Assembly: GCA_963814975.1 (NCBI GenBank)
Contig: CAWFFB010000014.1
Span: 1 to 64,000, forward strand
DNA from: CAVUXJ01 sp963814975
Lineage (GTDB): Bacteria > Acidobacteriota > Vicinamibacteria > Vicinamibacterales > CAVVIG01
Reading direction: 5' to 3'
Length of the DNA: 64,000 nt
Both the position numbers and the translations under genes were made by a program. Numbering within the stretch: position 1 is the first letter of the stretch; each line of letters starts with the position of its first letter. Under the pieces are notes generated by a model. It was not told the origin of the DNA and made no database searches. It was given only the letters and a program-made list of their open reading frames with translations. This document shows, in pieces, positions 9,380 to 19,478 of this stretch.

Positions 9380-11047
9380 ATGGGCACGAAGAAGCAGAAC
9401 CCTGAGGTCAGTCGAAGAGATTTCCTCAAGACAGGTGCAGCTGCGGGTTTCGGTGCGGGTGCTTTGGGCGGCCTGGGCCTCACGGACGTGGCGGCACAAG
9501 GGAACCCACAACGCAGTTGGGACCTGACGGCAGATTTCGTCACCATCGGGGCAGGGGTTGCTGGACTCGCAGGGGCCGTTTCGGCGCTCGAACATGGTGC
9601 ATCCGTGATCATGGTCGAGGAGAATTTCGACATTGGCGGACACGGAATGGTGAGCGGGGGAAGCGTCCACCTGGGCGGTGGGACGAGTCGACAGCGGAGG
9701 CACGGAATACAGGATTCGGCGGACCAGGTCTTTCAGGACTGGGTACGCTTCGACCACCGCGAAAGCAGGTACAGCGACAGAGACCTGGTGCGTGCCTTCG
9801 CCGACGAAAATGCCGCGACCTTTGAATTTCTGGTGGCAGCCGGCGTCCAATTTCACGACGAAAATACGGGTCCGGCTGCGGCGTCGACTGTTCGGAGAAC
9901 GGGAACCACCGTGCAGTGGCCGGTTCAGAGCGAACGCATGACGTCGGCACCCCACCGGAAGGGATCGGGTCTCGTCCGCGCGCTCGAAAAAACCGCGCGG
10001 GCCAAGGGTGCACAAATCCTGCTGCGGCACAAGATGACGAGCATCGTCCGGGAGCACCCCACGTCGGGAAGGGTTCTGGGAATCACCGCAACGACCGAAG
10101 GCCGCACGGTGCGGATCGAGGCGAGGAAAGGCGTCCTCATCGCGACAGGGGGCCATTCGAGCAACGTGACCTTCCGCAGAATCTTCGACCCGAGGAAGAC
10201 CGAGGAGTACCAAGTGGCTGGTGAGCCCTATTCCCGCCAAACCGGCGATGGAGAGATCGCCGCGCTGGCCATCGGGGCCACGCTCTGGGGGACGGCGAAC
10301 CAAACGATGGAATCCAATGCCTATCTGTCACGAGCGCATCATGTCGGGTGTCAATGGGGCTACGACAGTCTGAAGTGGACACCGGACAGCCCGATATTCG
10401 AGAAGGCTCGCGCGAGCGGCCTTACGTTGGACGACTATCAGAACGTCATCCTCGTCAACCAGGCGGGCCGGAGATTCTGGAATGAGGTCACAAGCGATCG
10501 CGACCATGAGTGGTTCGCGGCAGCGATGGGGTACCACGGGAACACCACCAAACTGAACGGAGGCGGGCCGATCTGGGCCATCTTCGACGCGGACGCCGTG
10601 ATGCGGGCGGGCTGGGATCCCAGGCCGCCGCACGTCGATCCCCAATACTTCTTCAGCGGAGACACGATTGCGGAAGTCGCGCGCCGGATTTCCAACCCCT
10701 ATCAGACACGCCCGATGCCAGCCGCGGTCCTGCAGGAAACGGTCACCCGGTACAACACCTTTGTGGACGCAGGCGTCGACGCAGACTTCAAGAAGCCGGC
10801 CCCACGATACAAGATCCAGAAGCCCCCGTTTTACGCCGCGTGGTCGACGCCCGTCATCCACGATTCGCTCACCGGTCTCAGGACCAACACGAAGGCCCAG
10901 GTGCTGGACATGCAGGGCGAGGTGATACCGGGCCTCTACTGCGCTGGCGAGTCACAAGGCGGGTTTGCTCAACATGGGTTGGGCAGAACCCTTGTCTTTG
11001 GTCGCATTGCCGGCAGGGATGCGACCCTGAACGGTGGAAAGGCCTAG
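9380..11047 (+). CDS. Tat-exported FAD-dependent oxidoreductase (fumarate reductase-like flavoprotein)
   Basis: Residues 10-40 form a twin-arginine signal (SRRDFLKTGAAAG) ending at DVAAQG. An FAD-binding Rossmann motif follows (TIGAGVAGLAGAVSALEHGA, then VEE), with the HGMVSGGSVHLGG loop, GVLIATGGHSSN, and the C-terminal FAD signature PGLYCAGESQGG followed by GLGRTLVFGRIAG. This places it in the fumarate reductase/3-ketosteroid dehydrogenase flavoprotein superfamily. There is no heme domain and the substrate is unknown. The ATG at 9380 follows GAGTGAGGA and gives the complete Tat signal. Its end overlaps the next gene by 14 bases, so the two are probably co-translated. Confidence 0.85.
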   Translation: MGTKKQNPEVSRRDFLKTGAAAGFGAGALGGLGLTDVAAQGNPQRSWDLTADFVTIGAGVAGLAGAVSALEHGASVIMVEENFDIGGHGMVSGGSVHLGGGTSRQRRHGIQDSADQVFQDWVRFDHRESRYSDRDLVRAFADENAATFEFLVAAGVQFHDENTGPAAASTVRRTGTTVQWPVQSERMTSAPHRKGSGLVRALEKTARAKGAQILLRHKMTSIVREHPTSGRVLGITATTEGRTVRIEARKGVLIATGGHSSNVTFRRIFDPRKTEEYQVAGEPYSRQTGDGEIAALAIGATLWGTANQTMESNAYLSRAHHVGCQWGYDSLKWTPDSPIFEKARASGLTLDDYQNVILVNQAGRRFWNEVTSDRDHEWFAAAMGYHGNTTKLNGGGPIWAIFDADAVMRAGWDPRPPHVDPQYFFSGDTIAEVARRISNPYQTRPMPAAVLQETVTRYNTFVDAGVDADFKKPAPRYKIQKPPFYAAWSTPVIHDSLTGLRTNTKAQVLDMQGEVIPGLYCAGESQGGFAQHGLGRTLVFGRIAGRDATLNGGKA

Positions 11048-11987
11048 GACGGTCGTGGCGACACATCGAACGAACGTGGAGATCAGTCAGTCCATTCCGC
11101 TGGAAGTCGAGGCTGGCGCCGACATCATCCTGAAGGTCAAGGTGTCGTGTCGTGAGGGCTGTGACCTGCGCGGCATACCTGTCACGGTCATGGCTGCAGA
11201 AGAAGTCGTCACCGCATGTGCACTGGCTACCTACGATGAAACGATGAACGAAACGGAGGATGTCGCGCTCAAGGCGCCTGGACAGGCTGGTGATCATGCC
11301 TGGACCATCCTGTTCCCGAGGCACGAGATCGAGGGCGCCATCCATCAGGAAAGCTCTCTCGTGGTGTCTTTCACGACCAGGCCCCATGGGACCAGCATGG
11401 CCGTGTGGGACGTCCCATCGCCGGTGATCATGAGTGGTTCGTTCACGATCAAGGTTGGGGTCAAGTGTTCGGCGACCTGTCAGCTGGTGGGGCGGCTGAT
11501 CGAAGTCCGGGACGGGGCCGACACTCGGATCGGCGAGAGCAGACTCGGTAAAACGCCCTGGCCCGGAACGAGCGGTCTGTACGTAGCCGAGGTGGAGCTC
11601 GCTGCTCCGGCCGTCGAAGGGACGGCCTTCTGGTCGGCCAGGTTTGCGGGCGCAGAGGCGGGGTTGCCCCACGACGAGGCGTCGGCCCCCTTCAGCTTCC
11701 GGACCGTCAGACCGCCAGAACACCGGGTCACCATTCGGGTCGCCGACAAGGGGACGAGGGCTCCCCTCGAAAATGTCGAGGTGCGGCTGGGCGTCTATCG
11801 AGCCTCGACGGACGCGCAGGGGCAGGCAAGTCTGGAGGTGCCCGCGGGTGTCTACACGATCGAAGCTTGGAAGGCCGGTTACGAGATGCGCACCAGGACC
11901 GTGAAGGTGGGCAAGGAGCTCACGATTCGAGTCGAGGCTGTGGTTGCCCCGCAAAGGGATTCAGATGACGAGCGGGTGTGGATGTGA
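11034..11987 (+). CDS. Beta-sandwich protein with carboxypeptidase-regulatory-like C-terminus
   Basis: Three parts are visible: two similar beta-rich repeats (about residues 15-115 and 130-225), each beginning with a strand and a cysteine pair (VSCREGCDL; VKCSATCQL), and a C-terminal carboxypeptidase-regulatory fold (LENVEVRLGVYRASTDAQGQ to AGYEMRTRTVKVG). No signal peptide is apparent, although its partner is Tat-exported; it may travel with it or act inside. GTG at 11034 overlaps the flavoprotein stop; GTG at 11055 is an alternative start. Catalytic residues are not evident, and a binding or assembly role for the flavoprotein is inference from the overlap. Confidence 0.75.
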   Translation: MERPRTVVATHRTNVEISQSIPLEVEAGADIILKVKVSCREGCDLRGIPVTVMAAEEVVTACALATYDETMNETEDVALKAPGQAGDHAWTILFPRHEIEGAIHQESSLVVSFTTRPHGTSMAVWDVPSPVIMSGSFTIKVGVKCSATCQLVGRLIEVRDGADTRIGESRLGKTPWPGTSGLYVAEVELAAPAVEGTAFWSARFAGAEAGLPHDEASAPFSFRTVRPPEHRVTIRVADKGTRAPLENVEVRLGVYRASTDAQGQASLEVPAGVYTIEAWKAGYEMRTRTVKVGKELTIRVEAVVAPQRDSDDERVWM

Positions 11988-12045
11988 ATGCGACCCGGTA
12001 TCCGAATGCTCGCGAAAGCTGATTGGTTGATGGAACATTACGGGT

Positions 12046-13080
12046 TCAAAACACGATCGTCCATCCCGGATGGCGCGCCTGCTCCTTCGTGTACGACACG
12101 CCGTGCACCTTGAGTCCTCTCTCATCCACCAGCGTGATGACGCCGCCCTTGTTCGATAAAGCCAACGGCTGGCTGATGCGCACGACGCGAGTGGCGCCCG
12201 CGCTCAGCACCTCCGAGAGGGGCAGTCGCTTCTTCTGAGTATCGAGCAGCGCCCACCCCGACAGGTTGACCTCGTGTGGGGCAGTGTTCAGCAGCGTGAC
12301 AACCTCGACCTCCGGCGACTGTGTTGGATTGACAAGTGCTGCGACGATACGTATGAGACCCTCCGGATCGTCGGAGGTCGGTGGATCCGGGAGCGGCGGT
12401 GGACCAGGGGGTGGGGGAGGCACCGGCCCGGTGACGGTATGTCCGGTCTTGTCGTCGGTGTGCCAACTTTGCGACTGGAACTTCAGGAAGATCGCGGTCC
12501 ATTCCTGCTGGTCCGGGAAGTGCACCAGGACGCCGCCATCCTGAAACACTCCGTCATCGGCGGCAAACTTGGCGGCATTGCCCTGGTTCATGTGGATATC
12601 GTGGATGCCGTTGCCCGGCAGGAAACCGAAGTACTTGTCCTTCGTGCCCGGCTCCGGTCCCCAGCGCTCACCGAAGGCGTACACCAGGGCGCTCTCGTCG
12701 GCAACCGCGCGCTGCATCACACGATCGAGCTTTTCGTTGAGGTCGTTGTCGAAGCCAGGGACGCTGAAGGGCAGCGGCCGCATCTTCGCGCGGTCGAAGA
12801 GATTGCCTCTGATGAAGTCGAGTGCTCCCGAGGCAGGCGTTCGCTCGAGCGCCGTGACGCCTTGCGGGAGCCGCTCGACAATCGGCGTGATCGGATGCTG
12901 GAAGTGCTCGATGACCATGAATTCGACATCGGAGGGGGGCAGCTGCGACTTTACGTTGACCGCAATCCGGTAGTCCGTCGTGTCGTCAACGATGCGCACC
13001 TGGTAGTGAGGGCTCTGGCCGGCGCCCAACCGGACCTCGATTGCCTTTCCCTTCAGCACACCGTAAGAGCGTAGCGCCAC
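12046..13080 (-). CDS. DUF2278 family protein with lamin-tail-like C-terminus
   Basis: The N-terminus (ALRSYGVLKGKAIEVRLG) and the core (HYQVRIVDDTTDYRIAVNVKS, then LPFSVPGFDNDLNEKLDRVM and GNGIHDIHMNQGN) match DUF2278, the YukJ-like family of unknown function. A proline-rich linker (PPPPPGPPPLPDPP) near residue 220 leads to a lamin-tail-like beta domain (EVEVVTLLNTAPHEVNLSGWA onward). The GTG at 13080 is chosen over the longer frame because GAGGGG sits 7 bases upstream and families start there. HDIHMNQGN is a candidate metal or active site. No signal peptide is seen. Confidence 0.8.
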   Translation of the reverse strand: MALRSYGVLKGKAIEVRLGAGQSPHYQVRIVDDTTDYRIAVNVKSQLPPSDVEFMVIEHFQHPITPIVERLPQGVTALERTPASGALDFIRGNLFDRAKMRPLPFSVPGFDNDLNEKLDRVMQRAVADESALVYAFGERWGPEPGTKDKYFGFLPGNGIHDIHMNQGNAAKFAADDGVFQDGGVLVHFPDQQEWTAIFLKFQSQSWHTDDKTGHTVTGPVPPPPPGPPPLPDPPTSDDPEGLIRIVAALVNPTQSPEVEVVTLLNTAPHEVNLSGWALLDTQKKRLPLSEVLSAGATRVVRISQPLALSNKGGVITLVDERGLKVHGVSYTKEQARHPGWTIVF

Positions 13081-13201
13081 TTGACCCCTCGATTCCCTGT
13101 TGGCGCCGGACGTCTGGGTGTCCTTGGCGGCCGGTGAGCGACGATCATACAACGCTGCCTGTTGGCGGAGGGGCCAACCCGATGGCTCCCTCCCCTGACG
13201 C

Positions 13202-13794
13202 TTATTGATCGAGGCGGATACGGTAGTTCAGCGCATTTCCCCAAGTCGGCGTGTAGTTGCAGTCGGTTGGTATGAGTCCCCAGGACAGAATCGATATCGC
13301 TCGCCGCGTCTGACCGTTCATCGGATAGACCGTCGGCAGGTTCTCGCTGGCATTGGCAATCACCGCGAACTGCCACGTCGGAGCCTGATTGATCGCATTG
13401 GCCAGGTGCACGCTGTCACGACCTACCGGTCGCAGAATACCGCCGGCGTCGGCGACACAGTGGAGCACGTATTCCCGGCTGCCCGGCAATGGGGCCCCTC
13501 CGAACCCGAATGCCTGCTTGATCTTGATCGGTGCGGCGAACTGACGTCGCTGCGGATCGTACCCGGCGCAGCTCATCTCCTCGAAGAAGATGCTGCCGAG
13601 ATTCGAAACGGTAGCGCCGCACTCGCGACCTCCTCTTTCACCTCGGGTCCGCAAGCCGTCGCGGTTTGCGCCAGCGCCGATGGCGGCAGCGAGGCGGCCA
13701 GAACGCTTCCCACAACCAAGAGGATTCGCGTGGCGTAGCGGCGACCACCATGGCTGGAAAGCGATCGTACGGCGACGGGTCTCAATGACATCAT
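13202..13794 (-). CDS. Secreted protein of unknown function, frameshifted
   Basis: A clear signal peptide (ATRILLVVGSVLAASLPPSALAQ) starts at the ATG at 13794. Its frame soon ends, while a second frame continues with a compact protein: SNLGSIFFEEMSCAGYDPQRR, IKIKQAFGFGG, EYVLHCVADAGG and TPTWGNALNYRIRLDQ. The two join if one base is corrected near 13615, giving about 195 residues with several cysteines. I do not recognise the family; a periplasmic or outer-surface beta protein is likely. It could also be a true pseudogene. Confidence 0.55.
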
Positions 13795-14831
13795 CGATCA
13801 TCTCCTTTGTTTCGGTGTCAGGAGGCATGGCGCCTGATTCCATCCAACCTTCAACTCACAGTAGTGAGCCGGATGGGAGATCCGTTTCATTCATCCCGTT
13901 GGCTCGTGACCGTTGTCCCTGCGTCGACACGGCCAGCACATGGGCTGGGAGGCCCGAAGGCTTCACCCGAGCGCCGGCGACGCCGGCCACGCTCCCACGA
14001 AGGATTCACGTCGGTTCTGAGTGGTCATGGGCTGCTGCTCCTGGAACGAGTGAGTGCCGATCACGTTACCGTGCACGCTCCGCCGCACAGCGACAGCGAC
14101 TGGAAGCGCCGCGATGATCCACCGCACGACGTCGGAGTAAAAAGTCAGTAAAGAGCCGAGAGAGCCTGGAGCCCGCCCAGCAAGACAGCGGCTGGTGCTG
14201 GGGACGACACAGGGGGAGGCAGGTGATTCTGGAAGAGTGGCGCAGTCGACGTCGAGCACCGATCAAGACGTCTCGGTCATCAGACGCCAAAGCCGCAGAC
14301 ATGGTGGTTGCACGCACCTGCAACCACATTTCGCGCACGTGTGTTCTTCAGGGTTTCTAAACCCAATGCAACCGCTCTCACCTGACGACGATCACCAGTT
14401 GCTGACTGACCTGATGCGCCATCTCGACCGTATGCGGTGAGCCGGTAAGTCGTCGTGCGTGCTGGCGCAACACGAAGACAAGTCAGAGTGCGCGTAGGGG
14501 CGACCTCGCCAAATGCCGGTTCAAGGCGCACTTGTAACGCCTCGCTGACAGCGTAGCAGAGCCTTGTGGGCTCGCCGGTCGTGATCGAGCCGGGTCGCGG
14601 CGTAAAGATGAGGATGCTGGCCCTGTCCGTCGGCGGTGCCTGCGGTTCTGGAGCAGTAAGCGGGAGATAAGATCCCCTGCGAGCGCCACCGATTCGGTGC
14701 CCGACGAAACAGCACCCGGCTCGTCGTGATGCAACAGGCCAGGTTCAGACGCTGCCCGCTGTGGCGTCGGCATCGTCTCAATGCGAGCCGTTGCTTTCCG
14801 GTGACTGGCTTGGACGAAGGAACCGATGCTG
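13795..14831. other. About 1 kb without a supported gene
   Basis: All frames here are short, rich in arginine and serine, and without family resemblance. A short plus-strand peptide from 14366 (MQPLSPDDDHQLLTDLMRHL) looks less random than the rest but has no ribosome site. The stretch may be eroded coding sequence. Confidence 0.45.
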
Positions 14832-16479
14832 TCAAGATTCAAGGATCGAAAGGAAAGCCTGCGGGTGAGTCCAATACGCAAGACCTCCCAGGATTGCGAA
14901 CAGCAACGCCGCGGCCAGCCCCACATTCGCACCGTGCGTTTTCGAATTGGACATGGCCGGTGCGGGTCTCATCTCGAAGCGGCAGCGAATCGAGATCCAA
15001 CACGTCATCGAGCGGCGTAGTCGCACACTTGCGGAGTATTCGGATACGGGCGGGAGAACGAAACTGAGATTCCGCCGGCTGGCGGCGGCAGCGTCGTCAT
15101 TCAATATCTCACGTAGTCTTGCAGCCTGATTCAACAACGCGCGCGCCGTGCCCGCCTCGTCGAGACATAGGGCTCGACTGCCGAGTTCATGCAGCGCCCA
15201 GGCTTCGGCGGATCGATCGCCCAGTGACCTTCGCGGCGGCGAGGCAGTGTTCGAGGGTGACCGCCCAGGCGCCCCATCGCGCACCGATGACCAGCGGTCC
15301 CTCGAGAAGCCGGCCCAGGTGAAGAACTTCTCCCCAGCGCCGGGCATCGGCGGCGTATTGCTGCACACGCAACAGCGCTTCGGATTCCTGCAGCAGGATG
15401 TCCTGGCTGTGCAGGTGCCGTTCGGCCCACGCGGTGAAGTATGTGATGGCGCGATTCGCCCAGGGCTTCACGTCTTCGGTTCGGCGGAGCCGGTCGGCGA
15501 CCCCGTCCGCGAGTTGATGCCGCGACTGGCTGCTGACGACGAGACCTCGCCGGGCGAGCGCCGTCAACGAGGTCTCGATGTCCGGAACTTCTGCGATGGC
15601 AGAGACGTGCAGAGCCCGTAGTGGGACGCCAGGCAGCGCGGCTAACGCCAGCAACGCGCGCCGCTGCTTCTCGTCGATCGACGCCATCAGGATTCGCGAT
15701 CGGGCTCTGCGTGATGATGCCGATCCCATCTCGTCGAGCGAGATGCCCTGCTCGCGGATGACGGCTGCGGCCTGCAGGATTCGAAGCGGACGCCCTCCAA
15801 TGGCCGCGCAGAGACCGCTGCGGACGATCGCTCCGTCGCGTCGAGCGAACGCTCGATCTCTCGCTCCAGCAGCAACACCGCATCCTCTGCGGGCAGGCCT
15901 TTCAGGGCGAGGCCGCTGCGCCTCACGCCACAGCCGCCGCTCTCGCGTGGCCACAACGAACGCGGCTCGCGGAGCAATATCGAGGACCTGTTCCAGCTCG
16001 TCCTGCGCCAGGTGAACATCGTCGAGGAGGATCAACGCCTGCTTGTCCTGAAGACCCCGCCGGATCTCGCCTTCAGTGGGTTTACAGAATGCGTCGCTCT
16101 CGTAGAAGGCTTCGAAGAGGAGCTGCTGGAGATCGAGGGACGATTGATGCCGCGCAGACAGATAGACGATGCCGTCCACAAACGATGCGGCTCGTGGATC
16201 ATGGGCCAGGAGGCGAAGAACGGCCGTCTTCCCGATCCCGGGCTCGCCGCTGGCCTCGACGAGAAGGCCTGCGTCGAGTGCCGAGAGGGCGGTGGCCAGG
16301 TCCATCCGACGATCGACAAGGTCGCGAATCAACCTCGGGCGGAGGAGAATCGGCGTGGGCCGGGGACGAACGTGCGCCCGTTCGGCACGCGGGGCCTCAC
16401 GGATCACGGCCCCGCATGGGTCGCCGATCTGCAAGATGTAGCGTCCGACCGCTACCTGAGCGATGATCCCGCCATACAT
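14832..16479 (-). CDS. STAND-type ATPase with TPR and C-terminal membrane helix, three frameshifts
   Basis: From the ATG at 16479 (MYGGIIAQVAVG) a signalling ATPase is readable: Walker A EASGEPGIGKTAVLRLL, Walker B ALILLDDVHLAQDELEQV, an arginine finger-type AAFVVATRERRLW, then a winged-helix region (LAALPGVPLRALHVSAIAEV) and TPR-like helices ending with a membrane helix (VGLAAALLFAILGGLAYW). The reading frame shifts near 15905, returns near 15835 and shifts again near 15235, after which LGDRSAEAWALHELGSRAL continues to 14832. The 5' end is in doubt because the frame runs upstream. STAND proteins are ATP-driven switches for signalling or immunity; here no effector domain is recognised apart from the membrane anchor. 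Confidence 0.65.
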
Positions 16480-16584
16480 GGAAGCAACCGCGTGATGGTC
16501 ACGCCAACGCGTTCCATGATACGACGAACGCAGAGGCACAGACTGTCCGGTCCTCATCGTGAGGACCAGCCTCCCTGATGCCGC

Positions 16585-16607
16585 GAACGCGCTTCTCGTG
16601 CGCGTTC
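16585..16607. other. Hairpin between divergent STAND loci
   Basis: GAACGCGC (16585-16592) and GCGCGTTC (16600-16607) are perfect arms around a 7-base loop. It lies about 105 bases upstream of the STAND gene start on the minus strand and 130 bases before the nSTAND1 remnant on the plus strand. No T-run follows, so an operator is as likely as a terminator. Confidence 0.4.
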
Positions 16608-16734
16608 CGCGCTCGAGCTGACATCTGTTGTGAGCTGACCCAATCAGAGATTTCGATGGACCACTCCCCCGGCGGGTCGTTGTCGAACTTCGTGTAGCCG
16701 TCAATCCAGCCGGAGAAGTACAACCGGCCCGACC

Positions 16735-17528
16735 TCACGGCCCGGACCGGGACCGAATATGAGTTCGAAACGGCGATGGAGACCACCCTCGCGACCGGGC
16801 GCCCCGACATCCTTCTCTTCCGCAAGTCTACGCCGGCGCTATTCTCGGCCGAGCGCGTCGATGAGGAGAGAGCGCAGTACGAAGCCCTCAACGCCTTCTG
16901 GCTGCGCGGGATGCGCGATGAACGCGGCCATTTTCATAGCTCGTTCAAGATGTTTGCGACGCCTGACGACTTCATCGAAACGGTCGTCCAGGACTTGCGA
17001 GGCTGGCTGGGCGAGCGGCTGAAGTCGGCCGCCTGGCAGCGCGGCTCGCCGTTCCGGGGCCTGTCGGCGTTCGACGTCGAGCACGCCCCGATCTTCTTCG
17101 GTCGTGAGCGGGCGATTGCCGAGATGGGCGCTCGCCTGGCGGCGAGCGCCCAGGCCACTGATCCGTCTCCCCTCCTGCTCGTGGTCGGACCAAGCGGATC
17201 CGGCAAGTCCTCGGTGGTTCGAGCCGGACTCATTCCGGATCTCGTTCACCGCCACCGCGCGCCGGGAATCGACCCCTGGCGGTACACAGTACCGGCAGCG
17301 ATCGACCCTCGGAAAAGGTCAGGGCGGCGGCGGCCCCGACCCGTGGAGACGCCGCCAGGAGCGAGCGCCAACTCCGGGCGCGGAACTCTGCCCTTAGCAC
17401 GGTCACGCCGCGGGCTGATGCCCCCGAAACAGTCAGCGCCCCGCGACGATCGCATAGTCGGCACGCGGCAGAACTGGATCAAGCGTCGGTCACCGGCGTG
17501 CGCGGTATCGCTACGTCTTGCCGGCTGA
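16735..17528 (+). pseudogene. nSTAND1 NTPase remnant
   Basis: Similarity starts mid-domain at TGTEYEFETAMETTLATGRP and passes through an effector-type module (DILLFRKSTP, DERGHFHSSFKMF, DDFIETVVQDLRGWL). It then enters the nSTAND1 domain with SPFRGLSAFDVEHAPIFFGR and Walker A VVGPSGSGKSSVVRAGLIPD. It stops being recognisable after DPWRYTVPAA near 17300, and the remaining frame to 17528 is noise. Both ends are lost: the start of the effector domain, and the Walker B, sensor and repeat regions. Complete relatives are large switch ATPases, often with DUF4062- or TIR-type N-termini. Confidence 0.75.
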
Positions 17529-17602
17529 AAGTGACGTCCGGCCTCGGCTGCAGTTGAACGCCGGGCGCAAAGTCCCGGTGCCAACTCACTTAGTCCCTGG
17601 TC

Positions 17603-18250
17603 CTAGTTCCCCGCGAAGCAATAGAACAATCCCGCTCCGCCCGTGCTGACCAGATTCTCCTGACTGCATCCTTTGCTCGGGTGAGAGCTGTTCCACGATT
17701 TCGCCTGTTCCGTGTCGGTCAGACCCATGCGATCGGAATGGCCCACCTGAGCGCTTCCCATGCCGCCGCTCGTCCAGTTGTTGCAGGTGTGATCGCTGCC
17801 GTCCGCAAACGCGGTCCCGTTCATCTGCGATCCGGTCAGCATGTCATGCTCGTTCGGTGTGTCCCCTCTCCCCTTGACCGGTTGACCCTTCTCGGTCAGG
17901 ATCGTGTCCTTTGTCAGATTGGCCTTGCCGCTGTGAAGATCGTCGGGGCTCTGGGCGATGACGACCCCTTTTGTATTACGCCACGGTCCCTTCCCGATGC
18001 GATCCCGCGCGTTGACGGCGCCCGTCCCTTGCGTGCTGAGGTACGCACGCCAGGTGCGACTGCCTCCACCGACCGCGGTTGCAAGTGTCTGGCAATACTT
18101 GTCGGCCCCCGCCAACCCACTGAGGTTCCCGCCCATCCCGGAACCCACACTGGTGACGAAAAAGCTCGTCTGATTTTCCTGTACGAGCGCGACCTTCGCA
18201 CCGAGCAGCACCAGGACGATTGCACCAATGACAATCGATGCCTTACGCAT
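17603..18250 (-). CDS. Secreted lectin-like protein
   Basis: The ATG at 18250 follows AAAGGAG and opens a signal peptide (IVIGAIVLVLLGAKVALV). The mature protein of about 190 residues matches a bacterial C-type-lectin/endostatin-like fold: FFVTSVGSGMGGNLSGLAGA, DKYCQTLA, TWRAYLSTQG, NARDRIGKGPWRN, GRGDTPNEHDMLTGSQ, TCNNWTSGG, GHSDRMG and a final cysteine region. Such proteins are commonly labelled lectin, but sugar binding has not been shown for this type as far as I know. The frame extends upstream to 18619 without protein character. It likely acts in the periplasm or outside the cell. Confidence 0.8.
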   Translation of the reverse strand: MRKASIVIGAIVLVLLGAKVALVQENQTSFFVTSVGSGMGGNLSGLAGADKYCQTLATAVGGGSRTWRAYLSTQGTGAVNARDRIGKGPWRNTKGVVIAQSPDDLHSGKANLTKDTILTEKGQPVKGRGDTPNEHDMLTGSQMNGTAFADGSDHTCNNWTSGGMGSAQVGHSDRMGLTDTEQAKSWNSSHPSKGCSQENLVSTGGAGLFYCFAGN

Positions 18251-18652
18251 AGAGGCTCCTTTCGTTCCAGCAACCGTAGCGCGAACCGGACACCCTGTGA
18301 CGTAGTTGCGTCGCTCTGCACCCACGGGCACTAAACCCTTGCCATGACTGAAGTCTTGCAGATTTCCAGACTCGCCGCAAACCGGATGAGTCCCGGAGTT
18401 CTGCGCCATTGCCAGACTACTCAGGGGGAGGCGCGATGTGGCCCGCTTACAATTCGCCAGCCACAGGCGGAACCCCCGCCGATGCCAGAGGCGATGACGG
18501 TTTCGGGTTGACGATGACGAGCCCCGTCCCGCCAGGGACACCGGACTCGCGAGAACCAGACCAGAGCAGCAGTCGAAGGGCGTCAACCGAAGCCGACGTC
18601 GATGAATGCTCGACTCCACAACGCCGGCGAAAGGCCGGCTCCGTTGCTCCGT
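18251..18652. other. Intergenic stretch between lectin-like and receiver genes
   Basis: No coding sequence is supported. It holds the promoter side of the lectin-like gene and the region downstream of the receiver gene; I see no clear hairpin. Confidence 0.5.
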
Positions 18653-19048
18653 TCAGCTGGTGGGGACCTCGGAACAGCGGCGGATCGCATCAACGACATC
18701 GGCCGGGGAGCAGGGCTTTGTCAAGTGGCGGTCACATCCCGCACGCATCGCGCTCGCGCGCTCATGCGGAAGGCCCGCACCCGTCAACGCGATGATCGGT
18801 ATTGCGACGGTTTCTGGAGCCGCTTTTATCTGCCGCGCCACCTCCCACCCGTCGATGTCCGGCAGCCCAAGATCGAGCACGATCACGTCAGGCGTCCACG
18901 TGCTCGCGAGCGTCAACGCCGCCTGGCCGGTGGCGACCGGCATCACCTCGTAGCCAAAGTTCCCAAGATACTTGGTGTACCCTTCTCGGGTGGCCGCATT
19001 GTCATCCACAAACAGCACACGAGTGGATGTTAGGGGAGTGGTGCGCAT
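18653..19048 (-). CDS. CheY-like single-domain response regulator
   Basis: A 131-residue receiver with no output domain. The acidic pair is in VLFVDDNAATREG, the phosphoacceptor aspartate in DVIVLDLGLPDIDG, the switch threonine in IIALTGAG and the conserved lysine in HLTKPCSPADV. All catalytic positions are present, so it should accept phosphate. No kinase is adjacent; the nearest are around 50-52 kb. It may act by protein-protein contact, as in CheY or Spo0F-like relays. Confidence 0.9.
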   Translation of the reverse strand: MRTTPLTSTRVLFVDDNAATREGYTKYLGNFGYEVMPVATGQAALTLASTWTPDVIVLDLGLPDIDGWEVARQIKAAPETVAIPIIALTGAGLPHERASAMRAGCDRHLTKPCSPADVVDAIRRCSEVPTS

Positions 19049-19346
19049 CTGGGCAGCGTAGCATGGTTAGGGTTGGCGGGCAGCTGCCCGCCAATCACCT
19101 CTTCGAACCGCCACTTACGGCGATCTGCAAGCGATGTTATCGCCTCCCTCACGCCAGGCGCGTGCCGGAACCAAGATTCGATGACGAACGAAGCTCTCCC
19201 TATTACGCACGCCTGGCGTCTCGGTGACCACGAGCTTCCTCGTGTCTGACAAAGCGGTACCTGCGCCGGTGTGCGACGCACACGTAGCGTGAGGATTCGC
19301 GCGAAGACTCCGTATCGAGTTGGGCCGCCGATGTAAGAATTACTTC
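19049..19346. other. Intergenic stretch
   Basis: About 300 bases between the divergent receiver gene and the stress group. The last 40 bases before 19347 are AT-richer than the surroundings (AAGAATTACTTC), compatible with a promoter. No gene is supported. Confidence 0.4.
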
Positions 19347-19478
19347 ATGAACGAATTACTCGATGACCGTTTTCCAGGCGGAAGCTGCGGCTGTGTCGAG
19401 GTACGCAACTTGCTGTCAGATCCACAAATGCGCGCGATTCAGCGGGCGCAGGACTTCTGGGAGGCGAGCGATGGGTAA
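19347..19478 (+). CDS. Possible 43-residue protein overlapping the KGG gene
   Basis: An ATG at 19347 opens a 43-codon frame (MNELLDDRFPGGSCGCVEV, later MRAIQRAQDFWEASDG) that ends inside the start of the KGG gene with an 8-base overlap. Amino-acid content is balanced and the overlap suggests translational coupling. No good ribosome site precedes it. It may instead be untranslated leader. Confidence 0.35.
   Translation: MNELLDDRFPGGSCGCVEVRNLLSDPQMRAIQRAQDFWEASDG

Noticed and set aside
16776..17528. nSTAND1 protein as a working defence gene
   Set aside because: Both the 5' effector start and everything after the Walker A region are missing.
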